A stretch of DNA of 64,000 nucleotides, from the NCBI GenBank assembly GCA_016125285.1, contig WGMA01000042.1, forward strand, positions 62,001 to 126,000. The letters are read 5' to 3'. Of this stretch, positions 55,265-63,715 are shown one piece after another (positions within the stretch are counted from its first letter, which is position 1; every line of letters starts with the position of its first letter). The notes beneath the pieces were generated by a model. It ran no database searches, was not told the origin of the DNA, and saw only the letters and a program-made list of their open reading frames with translations. A program made the translations under genes and the position numbers. This DNA is from Phycisphaera sp. (lineage in GTDB: Bacteria; Planctomycetota; Phycisphaerae; Phycisphaerales; Zrk34).

Positions 55265-58200
55265 ATGCAGATTCGACGATCGGGCACGTGGTGGACAGCG
55301 GCGACGATGGCGATCGTCGTCGCATCGGTGACTTGCGCTGCGCCACCGGCGCGCGCGGCGGATGCGACGGACAGCGGGCTGCTGCATCGCTGGACGTTTA
55401 CCGCGGATCACCGCGAAGGCGCGACGCTCCGCGCCGACACGGGCGGACTGGCCGCGACGGTGGTCGGGCCGGTCGCGTTCGATACCGACGCGCCGGGGGC
55501 GTTGCGCCTGACGGGCGACGAAAAATCGAAGGACCGCGTGACCGTGCTCGCGGACCACCGCGGCGCGGGGCTGCCGAAGCGCACGCTGAGCGTCGAGGCG
55601 TGGGTGCGCATCGACAGGCCCACGCGTTGGGGCGGCATCGTCGGTGCGCTGCAGGACAACGGCGCGTACGAGCGCGGCTGGCTGCTCGGCTACGACGATG
55701 CGCGGTTCTACTTCGCGCTGTCCAGCGTCAAGCGCGAGAAGCTGACGTATATGAACAGCGCCACGATGTACCAGCCGGGCTACTGGTACCACGTGGTCGG
55801 CACGTACGACGGCGTCGAGCAGCGGATCTACGTCGATGGGAGGCTGGCCGGCGTGTCGCGCGAGCAGCAGGGTGACATCGCGTACGCGCCGAAGGGACCG
55901 CTGACGATCGGCGCGTACGAGGACGACAACGAGCTGTACCCGATGGCGGGCGGCATCGAGCAGGTCAGCGTGTGGGGACGCGTGCTGAGCGAGGCGGAGG
56001 TCGCGCGGCGGTTCGAGTTGCGCAAGGCGCGGTTCCCGGGGATCGTCGCGACGCCGCCCGACGTGGCGGACTGGCCGACGTATCGACGTGACAACCAGCG
56101 GACCGGGCACACGTCGCAGGCGGTGCGCCCGCCGCTGGCGCTGGCGTGGGTGCACGAGCCGCGGCACGCGCCGTCGCCCGCCTGGCCCGCGCCGGCCAAG
56201 CAGGATTTCTGGAACCACAAGACCAACCTCAAGGCGCGCGTGACCTACGACCGCGCGTTCCACGTCGTCGGTGTCGGTGACAACGTGTGGTACGCCTCGT
56301 CGTCGGACGACAGCGTGACGTGCCTCGACGCGACGACGGGCGAGGAACGCTGGCGTGTGTTCGCCGAGGCGCCGGTGAGGCTCGCGCCGACGGTGGCGGG
56401 CGACCGCGTGCTGTTCGGCAGCGACGATGGGTACGTGTACTGTGTCAGCGCGAAGGACGGCACGCTGCTGTGGAAGCGGCTGGGCGCGACCGAGGCCGAG
56501 CGACGCGTGCCCGGGAACGGGCGTGTGATCGGCGCGTGGCCGGTGCGGTCGAGCGTACTCGTGGAGGGCGACACGGCGTACTACTGCGCGGGGCTGTTCC
56601 CCGGGCAGGGCGTCACACAGGGCGCGTTGCGTGTGTCGGATGGGTCGGTGGTTGCGACCGGGCCGCTGGAGGTCTCGCCGCAGGGCTACATCGAGCGTCG
56701 GGCCGGGCGTTTGTACCTGGCGACGGGGCGCGACCCGGCGGGGGCGTTCGCGTCGGAGTTGGCGCGGCGTGGCAAGGACGTGGGGCCGGAGGTCGCGAGC
56801 ATTCCTGACGAATACCCGTACGGCTTCATCGGGGCCGGTGACGTGCGGTACGCGGGCGGCGATGGCAAGGTCGCGGCGTTCGCGTCGGACAACGGCCGCA
56901 AGCTGTGGGAGACGCCGGTCGATGGCGCGGCGATGTCGCTGGCGGTGGTGCGCGGGAGGGTGCTGGTGTCGACCGACGCCGGCAAGATCTACTGCTTCAC
57001 ACCGGCGGCCGACGCCGAGGCGTCGGCGCGCGTCGCCGCTCGGCACGTGACCGCGCCCGCGGCGGTGGCGTATCCGTACGCGGCCGACGCCGAGCGCGAT
57101 CGCTATGCGGTGGCGGCGCAGCGGGTGATCAACGCGTCGCACTACGAAGGCCCCGGCTACTGCCTCGTGCTCGGCAGCGGTGACGGGCAGATGGTCTACG
57201 AGCTGGCGCAGCGGACAAAGCTGCGCGTGATCGGCGTCGAGGCGGACGCGGCGGCGGTGGATCGCGCGCGGCGTCGGCTCGAGGCGGTGGGCCTGTACGG
57301 CACGCGCGCGGTGATCCACCAGGCCGACCCACACGGCAAGCTCAGCTACACGGACTACCTTTTCAACGTGATCGTCGATGGCGCGGCGGTCGTGACGGGC
57401 GAGCCGACGCGCGTCGACCGCGCCGAGGTCATGCGCGTGCTGCGCCCGTTCGGTGGCGTGGCGGTGCTGGGCATCGGTGACACGACCGACGCCGTCGTCA
57501 CGCGCGGCCCGCTGCGCGATGTCGGCGAGTGGTCGCACCTCTACGCCAACGCGGCGAACACGTCGTGCAGCGACGACGCGACTGTCGGCGGCGACATGCG
57601 GATGCAGTGGTGGGGCGAGCCGGGCCCGCGCAACCTGATCGATCGGCATCACCGCACGGTCCCGCCGCTGTTCAAGAACGGCCGGCTGTTCGTGCCGGGT
57701 GACAACCGCGTGTACGGCGTCGACGCTTACAACGGCACGGTGCTGTGGGACACCGAGACGCCCGGGTCGCGCCGCGTCGGCATCATGAGCGACTGCGGGT
57801 CGATGGTCGCGGCGGACGACCGCCTGTACGTCGCGGCGGCGGGGCGCTGCCTGGCGATCGACGCACAGACGGGGCGGGTGGTGACGACGTACGACGCGCC
57901 GCGTGTCGACAACGCCGAACGGGAGTGGGGGTACGTCGCGCGCGTCGGCGATATGCTCGTCGGCAGCACGACGCGCCCGGGGGCACAGCGACGCGACCTG
58001 AGCCTCGAGCAGATCAAGGAGGGCACGTACTTCGACTTCCGCCCGGTCATCACCAGCGACGCGCTGTACGCGATCCCGGTCGCGGGCAAGGACGCGTCGG
58101 CGAACCCGAAGTGGACCTACAGGGGCGGGGCGGTGATCAACCCGACGATCACGATCGCCGACGGCCGGGTGTATTTCGTGGAGTCGACCGCGCCGGCGGC

Positions 58201-58870
58201 GACGGGTGCGGCCAACGGTCGTGTGAAGCTGCCGGACGCGCTGCGGTCGGGCGTGCGACTTGTGGCTCTGGATCTGAACACAGGCAATGAAGTGTGGTCG
58301 CGCAGCGTTGACCTGCATGTGATCCAGCACCACCTGTTCGTCGCGTGCTCGAACGGCGTGCTAACGGTGGCCGGGTCGCGGAACAGTGGGTCGGATCGGC
58401 GGTCGGCGCACGTCGTCTACGACCTGAGCGCCTACGATGCGGCGACTGGCGAGCCGCGGTGGAGCCGCTCGCAGGACAACGAAACGAAGATCGGCGGCGA
58501 TCACGGCGAGCAGGACCACCACCCCGTAATCGTCGGTGACACGCTCTGCGTCGAACCGTACGCCTATGATTTGCGGACCGGTACGCCGGCGTCGGACTGG
58601 AAGTGGGGCATCGGGCACCGCCGCGGCTGCGGCACGATCGCCGCGTCGAAAAACGCTCTGTTCTTCCGCAACCAGAACCCGATGATGTTCGACCTGACGA
58701 CGCAGAAGCACGAACCGGTGACACGGGTGACCCGACCCGGTTGCTGGATTAACATGATACCGGCGGGCGGCCTGCTGCTCGTGCCCGAGGCCAGCAGCGG
58801 CTGCACCTGCGACTTCGCCGTGCAGACCTCGATGGCGTTCCTGCCCGCGGGGCCCGCCACGAGCCCGTAA
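55265..58870 (+). CDS. Very large exported LamG / PQQ-propeller protein with inserted methyltransferase-like domain
   Basis: This 1201-residue protein has a signal peptide (about 1-31). A LamG/concanavalin-like domain (about 40-255: LSVEAWVRIDRPTRWGGIVG, WYHVVGTYDGVEQRIYVDGR) is followed by a PQQ/BamB-type propeller (about 270-595: DNVWYASSSDDSVTCLDATT, YVYCVSAKDGTLLWKR). Residues about 605-745 form a SAM-methyltransferase-like Rossmann unit (YCLVLGSGDGQMVYELA, VIGVEADAAAV), and a second propeller half follows (about 770-1195). The end contains RPGCWINMIPAGGLLLVPEA and SSGCTCDF, a Cys motif recurring in planctomycete relatives. Its role is unknown; binding or sensing in the periplasm is likely. 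A methyltransferase outside the cytoplasm would lack SAM, so that domain probably binds something else. Confidence 0.75.
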   Translation: MQIRRSGTWWTAATMAIVVASVTCAAPPARAADATDSGLLHRWTFTADHREGATLRADTGGLAATVVGPVAFDTDAPGALRLTGDEKSKDRVTVLADHRGAGLPKRTLSVEAWVRIDRPTRWGGIVGALQDNGAYERGWLLGYDDARFYFALSSVKREKLTYMNSATMYQPGYWYHVVGTYDGVEQRIYVDGRLAGVSREQQGDIAYAPKGPLTIGAYEDDNELYPMAGGIEQVSVWGRVLSEAEVARRFELRKARFPGIVATPPDVADWPTYRRDNQRTGHTSQAVRPPLALAWVHEPRHAPSPAWPAPAKQDFWNHKTNLKARVTYDRAFHVVGVGDNVWYASSSDDSVTCLDATTGEERWRVFAEAPVRLAPTVAGDRVLFGSDDGYVYCVSAKDGTLLWKRLGATEAERRVPGNGRVIGAWPVRSSVLVEGDTAYYCAGLFPGQGVTQGALRVSDGSVVATGPLEVSPQGYIERRAGRLYLATGRDPAGAFASELARRGKDVGPEVASIPDEYPYGFIGAGDVRYAGGDGKVAAFASDNGRKLWETPVDGAAMSLAVVRGRVLVSTDAGKIYCFTPAADAEASARVAARHVTAPAAVAYPYAADAERDRYAVAAQRVINASHYEGPGYCLVLGSGDGQMVYELAQRTKLRVIGVEADAAAVDRARRRLEAVGLYGTRAVIHQADPHGKLSYTDYLFNVIVDGAAVVTGEPTRVDRAEVMRVLRPFGGVAVLGIGDTTDAVVTRGPLRDVGEWSHLYANAANTSCSDDATVGGDMRMQWWGEPGPRNLIDRHHRTVPPLFKNGRLFVPGDNRVYGVDAYNGTVLWDTETPGSRRVGIMSDCGSMVAADDRLYVAAAGRCLAIDAQTGRVVTTYDAPRVDNAEREWGYVARVGDMLVGSTTRPGAQRRDLSLEQIKEGTYFDFRPVITSDALYAIPVAGKDASANPKWTYRGGAVINPTITIADGRVYFVESTAPAATGAANGRVKLPDALRSGVRLVALDLNTGNEVWSRSVDLHVIQHHLFVACSNGVLTVAGSRNSGSDRRSAHVVYDLSAYDAATGEPRWSRSQDNETKIGGDHGEQDHHPVIVGDTLCVEPYAYDLRTGTPASDWKWGIGHRRGCGTIAASKNALFFRNQNPMMFDLTTQKHEPVTRVTRPGCWINMIPAGGLLLVPEASSGCTCDFAVQTSMAFLPAGPATSP

Positions 58871-58896
58871 CGACGCACCCGACAACCCGGACGCCC

Positions 58897-60165
58897 ATGA
58901 CGACCAGGAAGCCCATGACGAACCACACGCCACGTCGCATCCTCCTCGCCACACTCCTCCTCGCGGTGGTCGGCCTCACGACAGCCGCCGACGCCTGCCA
59001 GATCCCCGTGTTCCGCTACGCGCTGGAGCGATGGCAGCCCGACGCGTTCGACACGTACATCGTGCACCGCGGCCCGCTCAGCGAGCAGCACCGCGCGATG
59101 GTCAAGCGTCTGACCGATGCCGCGACCAGCGAAGACAAGCCGCTCAACATCGTCATGCACGACGTCGATCTCGACAACAACCAGGACAAGCTCGCCGCCG
59201 AGCTGCTCAAGGTGTTCGGCGAGCCGACCGGCGAACTGCCGCAGCTCTGGATGGAGTATCCGCGGCACGTCGACACCGATCGCATGGCGTACCGCGGCCC
59301 GCTGACCGACGAGGTGGTCGAGGGGCTGCTCGACTCGCCCGCGCGGCGCGAGGTCATCCGACGCATCATCGGCGGCGACTCGGCGGTCTGGCTGCTGCTG
59401 GAGAGCGGCGACAAGGCGAAAGACGACGCGGCCGAAGACACGCTCAAGAAGAACATCGAGGTGATGAAGACGCAGATCGAACTGCCGACCATCGCCGACC
59501 TGAAGAAGGACGAGTTCTACCGCTCTGAGACGAAGGTCGATCTCAAGCTCGAGTTCACGATCCTGCGTATCAAGAACGATGACCCGGCGGAGCAGATGTT
59601 CATCCAGACGCTGATCAACGCCGAGCCGGGCCTGTTCAAGTACTACAAGAACGAGGCGATGGCGATCCCGGTGTTCGGGCGCGGCCGGTCGTACTACGCG
59701 CTGGTCGGGCGGGGGATCCAGACGCAGACGATCGCCGAGAGCTGCGCGTTCGTCGCGGGCGCGTGTTCGTGCCAGGTCAAGGAGCAGAACCCCGGCGCCG
59801 ACCTGCTGCTGGCGGCGAACTGGGACAAGCTGGTTGTGGGCAGCGCGAAGCCCGAGGCGCCGCTGCCGGAGCTGCCGACGTCGTCGAACGCGGCGCCGGC
59901 CGACGCGGGGGCTGCCACGGCTGCATTGTCAAGCAACGATCAGAGCGGTCACAAACCCGACGAAGTGGCCGTGGCGTCGGTCGATGTGCCGACGCCCGCC
60001 GTTCCCGAGGCGAGCGTGACGCTGCCGGACATGCACGTCACAGCGGCGCCTCCGAAGGAAGGCCTGCCGACGATGTGGCTGGTCATCGGCGGCGCGGTGC
60101 TCGTCGTGGTGCTGGTCGCCGCGATCGGCACGGTTGCGAAGGGCATGGGCAAGCAGGAGGCGTGA
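58897..60165 (+). CDS. Exported C-terminally anchored protein of unknown function
   Basis: This 422-residue protein has a signal peptide (about 12-34, ILLATLLLAVVGLTTAADAC), a mature start CQIPVFRYALERWQPDAF, and a C-terminal helix (about 392-412, MWLVIGGAVLVVVLVAAIG). Between them lie helical sequence with a thioredoxin-like feel (VWLLLESGDKAKDDAAEDTL) and an internal Cys cluster GACSCQVKEQNPGADLLLAA. I do not recognise a family. It is 26 bases downstream of the large propeller protein and upstream of the tandem binding-protein gene, so it may be part of the same envelope or transport unit. Confidence 0.7.
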   Translation: MTTRKPMTNHTPRRILLATLLLAVVGLTTAADACQIPVFRYALERWQPDAFDTYIVHRGPLSEQHRAMVKRLTDAATSEDKPLNIVMHDVDLDNNQDKLAAELLKVFGEPTGELPQLWMEYPRHVDTDRMAYRGPLTDEVVEGLLDSPARREVIRRIIGGDSAVWLLLESGDKAKDDAAEDTLKKNIEVMKTQIELPTIADLKKDEFYRSETKVDLKLEFTILRIKNDDPAEQMFIQTLINAEPGLFKYYKNEAMAIPVFGRGRSYYALVGRGIQTQTIAESCAFVAGACSCQVKEQNPGADLLLAANWDKLVVGSAKPEAPLPELPTSSNAAPADAGAATAALSSNDQSGHKPDEVAVASVDVPTPAVPEASVTLPDMHVTAAPPKEGLPTMWLVIGGAVLVVVLVAAIGTVAKGMGKQEA

Positions 60166-60235
60166 CGCACTTGATGAATCCCCGGCCGCCGGCTTGATCG
60201 TCGCGCCGCCGGTTTCCGCCGCGATCCTAGACAAG

Positions 60236-60277
60236 GAACAGACGTGCTCGGCGCCGGTCGATCCACCGTGTCTGTTC
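60236..60277 (+). promoter_or_regulatory. Inverted repeat upstream of the ABC transporter
   Basis: GAACAGAC (60236-60243) and GTCTGTTC (60270-60277) are perfectly complementary, with a 26-base GC-rich centre. The element ends 31 bases before the binding-protein start codon. It could be a leader hairpin or an operator. It does not resemble a Moco or tungsten cofactor riboswitch that I can recognise. Confidence 0.4.
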
Positions 60278-60308
60278 GCGTAGCATGTACCCGATCAGGA
60301 AGCACAAC

Positions 60309-62033
60309 ATGAATTCAACAACGGTTTTTTCTCGCACACGTTACGCCGGCGGCGCGAACACGATGTACGTGCTGGTGATCGGCTCGCTCGTCGTGGTCGG
60401 CGTCCTCGGACTGCTGATGGTCCGCATGAGTCGTCCCAGCACGTCGTCCGGCGACGGCGCCGCCACCGGCACCAGGGGCAGCGGCGGGACCGACACGCTG
60501 TTTGTCTACTGCGCCGCGGGCATGCGCTACCCGATGGAGAAGATCGCCGCGTCGTACAAGGAAGAGTACGGCGTCGAGGTGCAGCTGCAATACGGCGGGT
60601 CGAACACGCTGCTCAACCAGCTCGAAGTGTCGATGACCGGTGATCTCTACCTGGCCGCCGACGGCAGCTATATCAATCTCGCCCGCGAGAAGAAACTGCT
60701 CGCCGAGTCGGTGCCGCTGGCGAAGATGAAGCCGGTGATCGCCGTGCAGAAGGGCAACCCGCGCGGCATCAAGTCCGTCGCCGACCTCGCCAATCCCGAC
60801 ACGCGTGTGGCGCTGGGCAACCCCGACGCCGCGGCGATCGGCAAGAAGGTCAAGAAGCTGCTGTCGAAGTCCGGCGACTGGGACAAGGTCAACGAAAACG
60901 TGACGAAGCACGGCGTGTTCAAGCCGACGGTCAACGAGGTCGCCAACGACGTGAAGCTCGGCAGCGTCGACGCGGGCGTGATCTGGTCGTCGACGGTCGC
61001 GCAGTACCCGGAACTCGAAGCGGTCGCCGTGCCGGAGCTCGACGCCGGCGAGGCGCTGGTCGAGATCGGCGTGCTCAGGAGCTCGACGAAGGCGACGGCG
61101 GCGCTGAAGTTCGCGCGTTACGTCGGGGCGTCCGACAAGGGGCTGAAGGTGTTCGGCGAGATGGGGTGGAACCCGATCGACGGCGATACATGGGCGGAGC
61201 ACCCGGAGCTGACCTTCTATGCCGGGTCGGTCAACCGCCGCGCCCTCGAACCGATCATCAAGCGGTTCGAGGAACGCGAGGGCGTGACGGTCAACACGGT
61301 GTACAACGGCTGCGGCATCCTCACCGCGCAGATGAAAACGATCCGCGACCAGGGCGGCAGCGATTTCCCCGACATGTACATGGCCTGCGACGTCTACTAT
61401 CTCAACACCGTGCAGCAGTGGTTCGAGAAGGGCGTCAACGTCTCCGACACCGAGATCGTCATCGCCGTGGCGAAGGGCAACCCGAAGGGCATCAAGGTGC
61501 TCGATGATCTCAAGAAGCCCGGCATCCGCGTGGCGATCGGTCGGCCCGGGCAGTGCACCATCGGCGTGCTCACGAAGCAGCTGCTCGAGTCGGAGGGCTG
61601 GGACTACGCCGCGTATGTCGACCCGGCGCGCAACCCCAACAAGAACGTCGTGACCGAGACCGCCACGTCCGCGCTGCTCGTGCCCGCGGTGACCACCGGC
61701 GCCGCCGACGCGGTGCTCGCCTACCGCACCGACACGATGGCCGAGGCGGACAAGATCGAAGTCATCACGATCGACTCGCCGCACGCCAAGGCGGTCCAGC
61801 CGTTCAGCGTCGCCGAGTCCAGCACGTTCAAGCACCTGAGCCATCGCCTGTTCGACACGATCCGCGCGAACCGCAACGCGTTCGAGTGCGTGGGCTTCAA
61901 CTGGCGTCTGCAGGACCCCGACGAGATCAAGGCCGCCCAGCAGCGGCGTCGCGGCGAGGCGCCCTCACCGTCCGACGCGGCGACGCCGTCCGCGTCCGGT
62001 GAGCCGGCTACCACTGGAGCCGGCGGATCATGA
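60309..62033 (+). CDS. Tandem-domain ModA/TupA-like substrate-binding protein
   Basis: This 574-residue protein is anchored by an N-terminal helix (about 19-38). It contains two consecutive periplasmic binding domains of the molybdate/tungstate family. Domain 1 (about 60-305) opens with LFVYCAAGMRYPMEKIAASY, then YGGSNTLLNQLEVSMTGDLY, AVQKGNPRGIKSVADLANPD and VDAGVIWSSTV. Domain 2 (about 310-535) has LTFYAGSVNRRALEPIIKRF, YNGCGILTAQMKTIRDQGGS, AVAKGNPKGIKVLDDLKKPG and ADAVLAYRTDTMAEA. Normal ModA has one domain of ~230 residues. AGGAAG gives the RBS for 60309. The C-terminus is Ser/Thr/Ala-rich. ATGA overlap links it to the permease gene. Confidence 0.8.
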   Translation: MNSTTVFSRTRYAGGANTMYVLVIGSLVVVGVLGLLMVRMSRPSTSSGDGAATGTRGSGGTDTLFVYCAAGMRYPMEKIAASYKEEYGVEVQLQYGGSNTLLNQLEVSMTGDLYLAADGSYINLAREKKLLAESVPLAKMKPVIAVQKGNPRGIKSVADLANPDTRVALGNPDAAAIGKKVKKLLSKSGDWDKVNENVTKHGVFKPTVNEVANDVKLGSVDAGVIWSSTVAQYPELEAVAVPELDAGEALVEIGVLRSSTKATAALKFARYVGASDKGLKVFGEMGWNPIDGDTWAEHPELTFYAGSVNRRALEPIIKRFEEREGVTVNTVYNGCGILTAQMKTIRDQGGSDFPDMYMACDVYYLNTVQQWFEKGVNVSDTEIVIAVAKGNPKGIKVLDDLKKPGIRVAIGRPGQCTIGVLTKQLLESEGWDYAAYVDPARNPNKNVVTETATSALLVPAVTTGAADAVLAYRTDTMAEADKIEVITIDSPHAKAVQPFSVAESSTFKHLSHRLFDTIRANRNAFECVGFNWRLQDPDEIKAAQQRRRGEAPSPSDAATPSASGEPATTGAGGS

Positions 62034-63001
62034 GCAGTTTGGAGTCCGACGCGTCCGCTCCGGCCGGCGAGCACCGCGTCGCTGCCGACTGGCCGTTCTA
62101 CCTCATCTTCGCCGTCATCGGCGGATGCTACGTCGTGCTGATCCTGGCGTTGCTGATCGGCGACATCGCCTACATGGTCCGCGGCGACGTCACCGGGCCC
62201 GCGTGGGCGGGTGACATGCCCGCCTGGCTGCGGTGGTTCGTCGACAACCCCATCTTCGCCGCGCTGTCCAAGCCCGAGATCCAATACTCCATCACGCTCA
62301 GCCTCGTGTCGTGCACCGTCACCGCGATCATGTCGATCTGGGTCGCCGTGCCCGTCGGGTACCTCATGGCGCGGTGGGACGACGCGATGGTCGCGCAGCA
62401 GCTCGACCGCATCGCCCAACCCGTCGAACACCACAGTAAACGCCTCGCCGCGATCATCCGCTGGTGCAGCCCCAAGGCGCTGATCGACGCGATCCTCGAC
62501 ATCCCGATCGTGCTGCCGCCGCTGGTCATCGGCCTGAGCCTGCTGATCCTGTTCCAGTTCTTCCCGCGCGGCGTGCGCGAAGAGGTGGTGTACGAGGTGC
62601 CCGCCGTCGTGCTGGCGCAGTTCGTCGTCGCGTGCGCGTTCGCCGTGCGCGTCATGCGGGCGACCTACGAGCAGATCGACGCCCGCCGCGAGCAGGTCGC
62701 GCTGACGCTCGGGTGCAGCCGCGCCCAGGCGTTCTTCCGCGTCGTCATGCCCGAGTCGATGCGCGGCATCCTCACCGCCGGCACCCTCGCCTGGGCGCGC
62801 GCGCTCGGTGAGTTCGGCCCGCTGCTCATCTTCGCCGGCGCCACACGCAACAAGACCGAGGTGCTGTCGACCACCGTCTTCCTCGAACTGAGCATCGGCG
62901 ACCTCGAGGCCGCCGTCGCCGTGTCCCTGATCATGGTGCTCGCCGCCGTGGTCGTCCTCGTGATCGCCCGCGTGTGGGGATCGAACAACCTGACCATCTG
63001 A
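62030..63001 (+). CDS. ABC transporter permease, ModB/WtpB type
   Basis: This 323-residue permease has about six helices, starting with FYLIFAVIGGCYVVLILALL. The cytoplasmic coupling loop QVALTLGCSRAQAFFRVVMP followed by ESMRGILTAGTLAWARALGEFGPLLIF is typical of molybdate/sulfate/tungstate permeases. An inserted hydrophilic stretch (about 118-150, VAQQLDRIAQPVEHHSKRLA) separates the second and third helices of the core. It forms the channel for the tandem binding protein. ATGA overlap with the binding-protein gene; the ATPase follows 25 bases later. Confidence 0.88.
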   Translation: MSSLESDASAPAGEHRVAADWPFYLIFAVIGGCYVVLILALLIGDIAYMVRGDVTGPAWAGDMPAWLRWFVDNPIFAALSKPEIQYSITLSLVSCTVTAIMSIWVAVPVGYLMARWDDAMVAQQLDRIAQPVEHHSKRLAAIIRWCSPKALIDAILDIPIVLPPLVIGLSLLILFQFFPRGVREEVVYEVPAVVLAQFVVACAFAVRVMRATYEQIDARREQVALTLGCSRAQAFFRVVMPESMRGILTAGTLAWARALGEFGPLLIFAGATRNKTEVLSTTVFLELSIGDLEAAVAVSLIMVLAAVVVLVIARVWGSNNLTI

Positions 63002-63026
63002 CCGCCGCCCCGCAGGAAACGTTGCC

Positions 63027-63707
63027 ATGATCCGCGTCGAGAACCTGACCATCCGAGCCGGCGAGTTTCGCCTCCGCGACGTCTCCTTCGAGGCGCCGAC
63101 GGGGTCGTACGCCGTGCTGATGGGCAAGACCGGCAGCGGCAAGACGACGCTGCTCGAGGGCATCTGCGGGCTCAAGCGGATCGAGTCGGGCAGCGTGTTC
63201 CTCGGCGACCGCGACGTGACCTACGCCAAGCCCGCCGAGCGCGGCATCGGGTTCGTCCCGCAGGACGGCGCGCTGTTCCGCACGATGACCGTCTACGACA
63301 ACATCGCCTTCGCGCTGACCGTGCGTGGCTGGTCGGACGGTGAGATCCGCGAACGTGTTGACGAGTTGGCCGAGCTGCTCGGCGTCACGCACCTGCTCGA
63401 TCGTCACATCACCGGCCTCAGCGGCGGCGAGCAGCAGCGCATCTCGCTTGGCCGGGCGCTCGCGGCGCGGCCGAGCATCCTCTGTCTCGACGAGCCGCTC
63501 AGCGCCCTCGACGACGACACGCGCGAGGAGATGTACACGCTGCTCCGCTCCGTGCGCGAGCACAGCCACGTCACCACGCTGCACATCACGCACAACATCG
63601 CCGAGACGCAGAACCTTGCCGACCGGCTGTTCATCATCGCCAACGGCGGCCTCACCGAACGCCCGATCAAGCGGCCCGACTCGACGCCGAGCATCGAAAC
63701 GGTTTGA
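63027..63707 (+). CDS. ABC transporter ATP-binding protein, ModC/WtpC type
   Basis: This 226-residue ATPase drives the transporter. It has Walker A GKTGSGKTT, Q-loop FVPQDGALFRTMTVYDNIAF, the signature LSGGEQQRISLGRAL, Walker B ILCLDEPLSALD and the switch His in LHITHN. The C-terminal molybdate-binding (MOP) domain common in ModC is absent; the protein ends at 226 residues. The complete transporter is thus a binding protein with two domains, one permease gene and this ATPase. The start is ATG, with GCAGGAAACG before it. Confidence 0.9.
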   Translation: MIRVENLTIRAGEFRLRDVSFEAPTGSYAVLMGKTGSGKTTLLEGICGLKRIESGSVFLGDRDVTYAKPAERGIGFVPQDGALFRTMTVYDNIAFALTVRGWSDGEIRERVDELAELLGVTHLLDRHITGLSGGEQQRISLGRALAARPSILCLDEPLSALDDDTREEMYTLLRSVREHSHVTTLHITHNIAETQNLADRLFIIANGGLTERPIKRPDSTPSIETV

Positions 63708-63715
63708 ATGACGCC

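Noticed and set aside
54905-58333. 1142-codon open frame on the minus strand
   Set aside because: It is antisense to the large propeller protein, Arg/His/Ala-rich without domains, and an effect of high GC in the third codon position.
55265-58870. Chimeric assembly joining a methyltransferase gene to a propeller gene
   Set aside because: The frame is continuous, composition is uniform and the propeller resumes after the Rossmann segment, so the architecture appears genuine.
60166-60308. Moco/tungsten cofactor riboswitch before the transporter
   Set aside because: The short leader has only one 8-bp stem and lacks the multi-stem layout of that riboswitch class.
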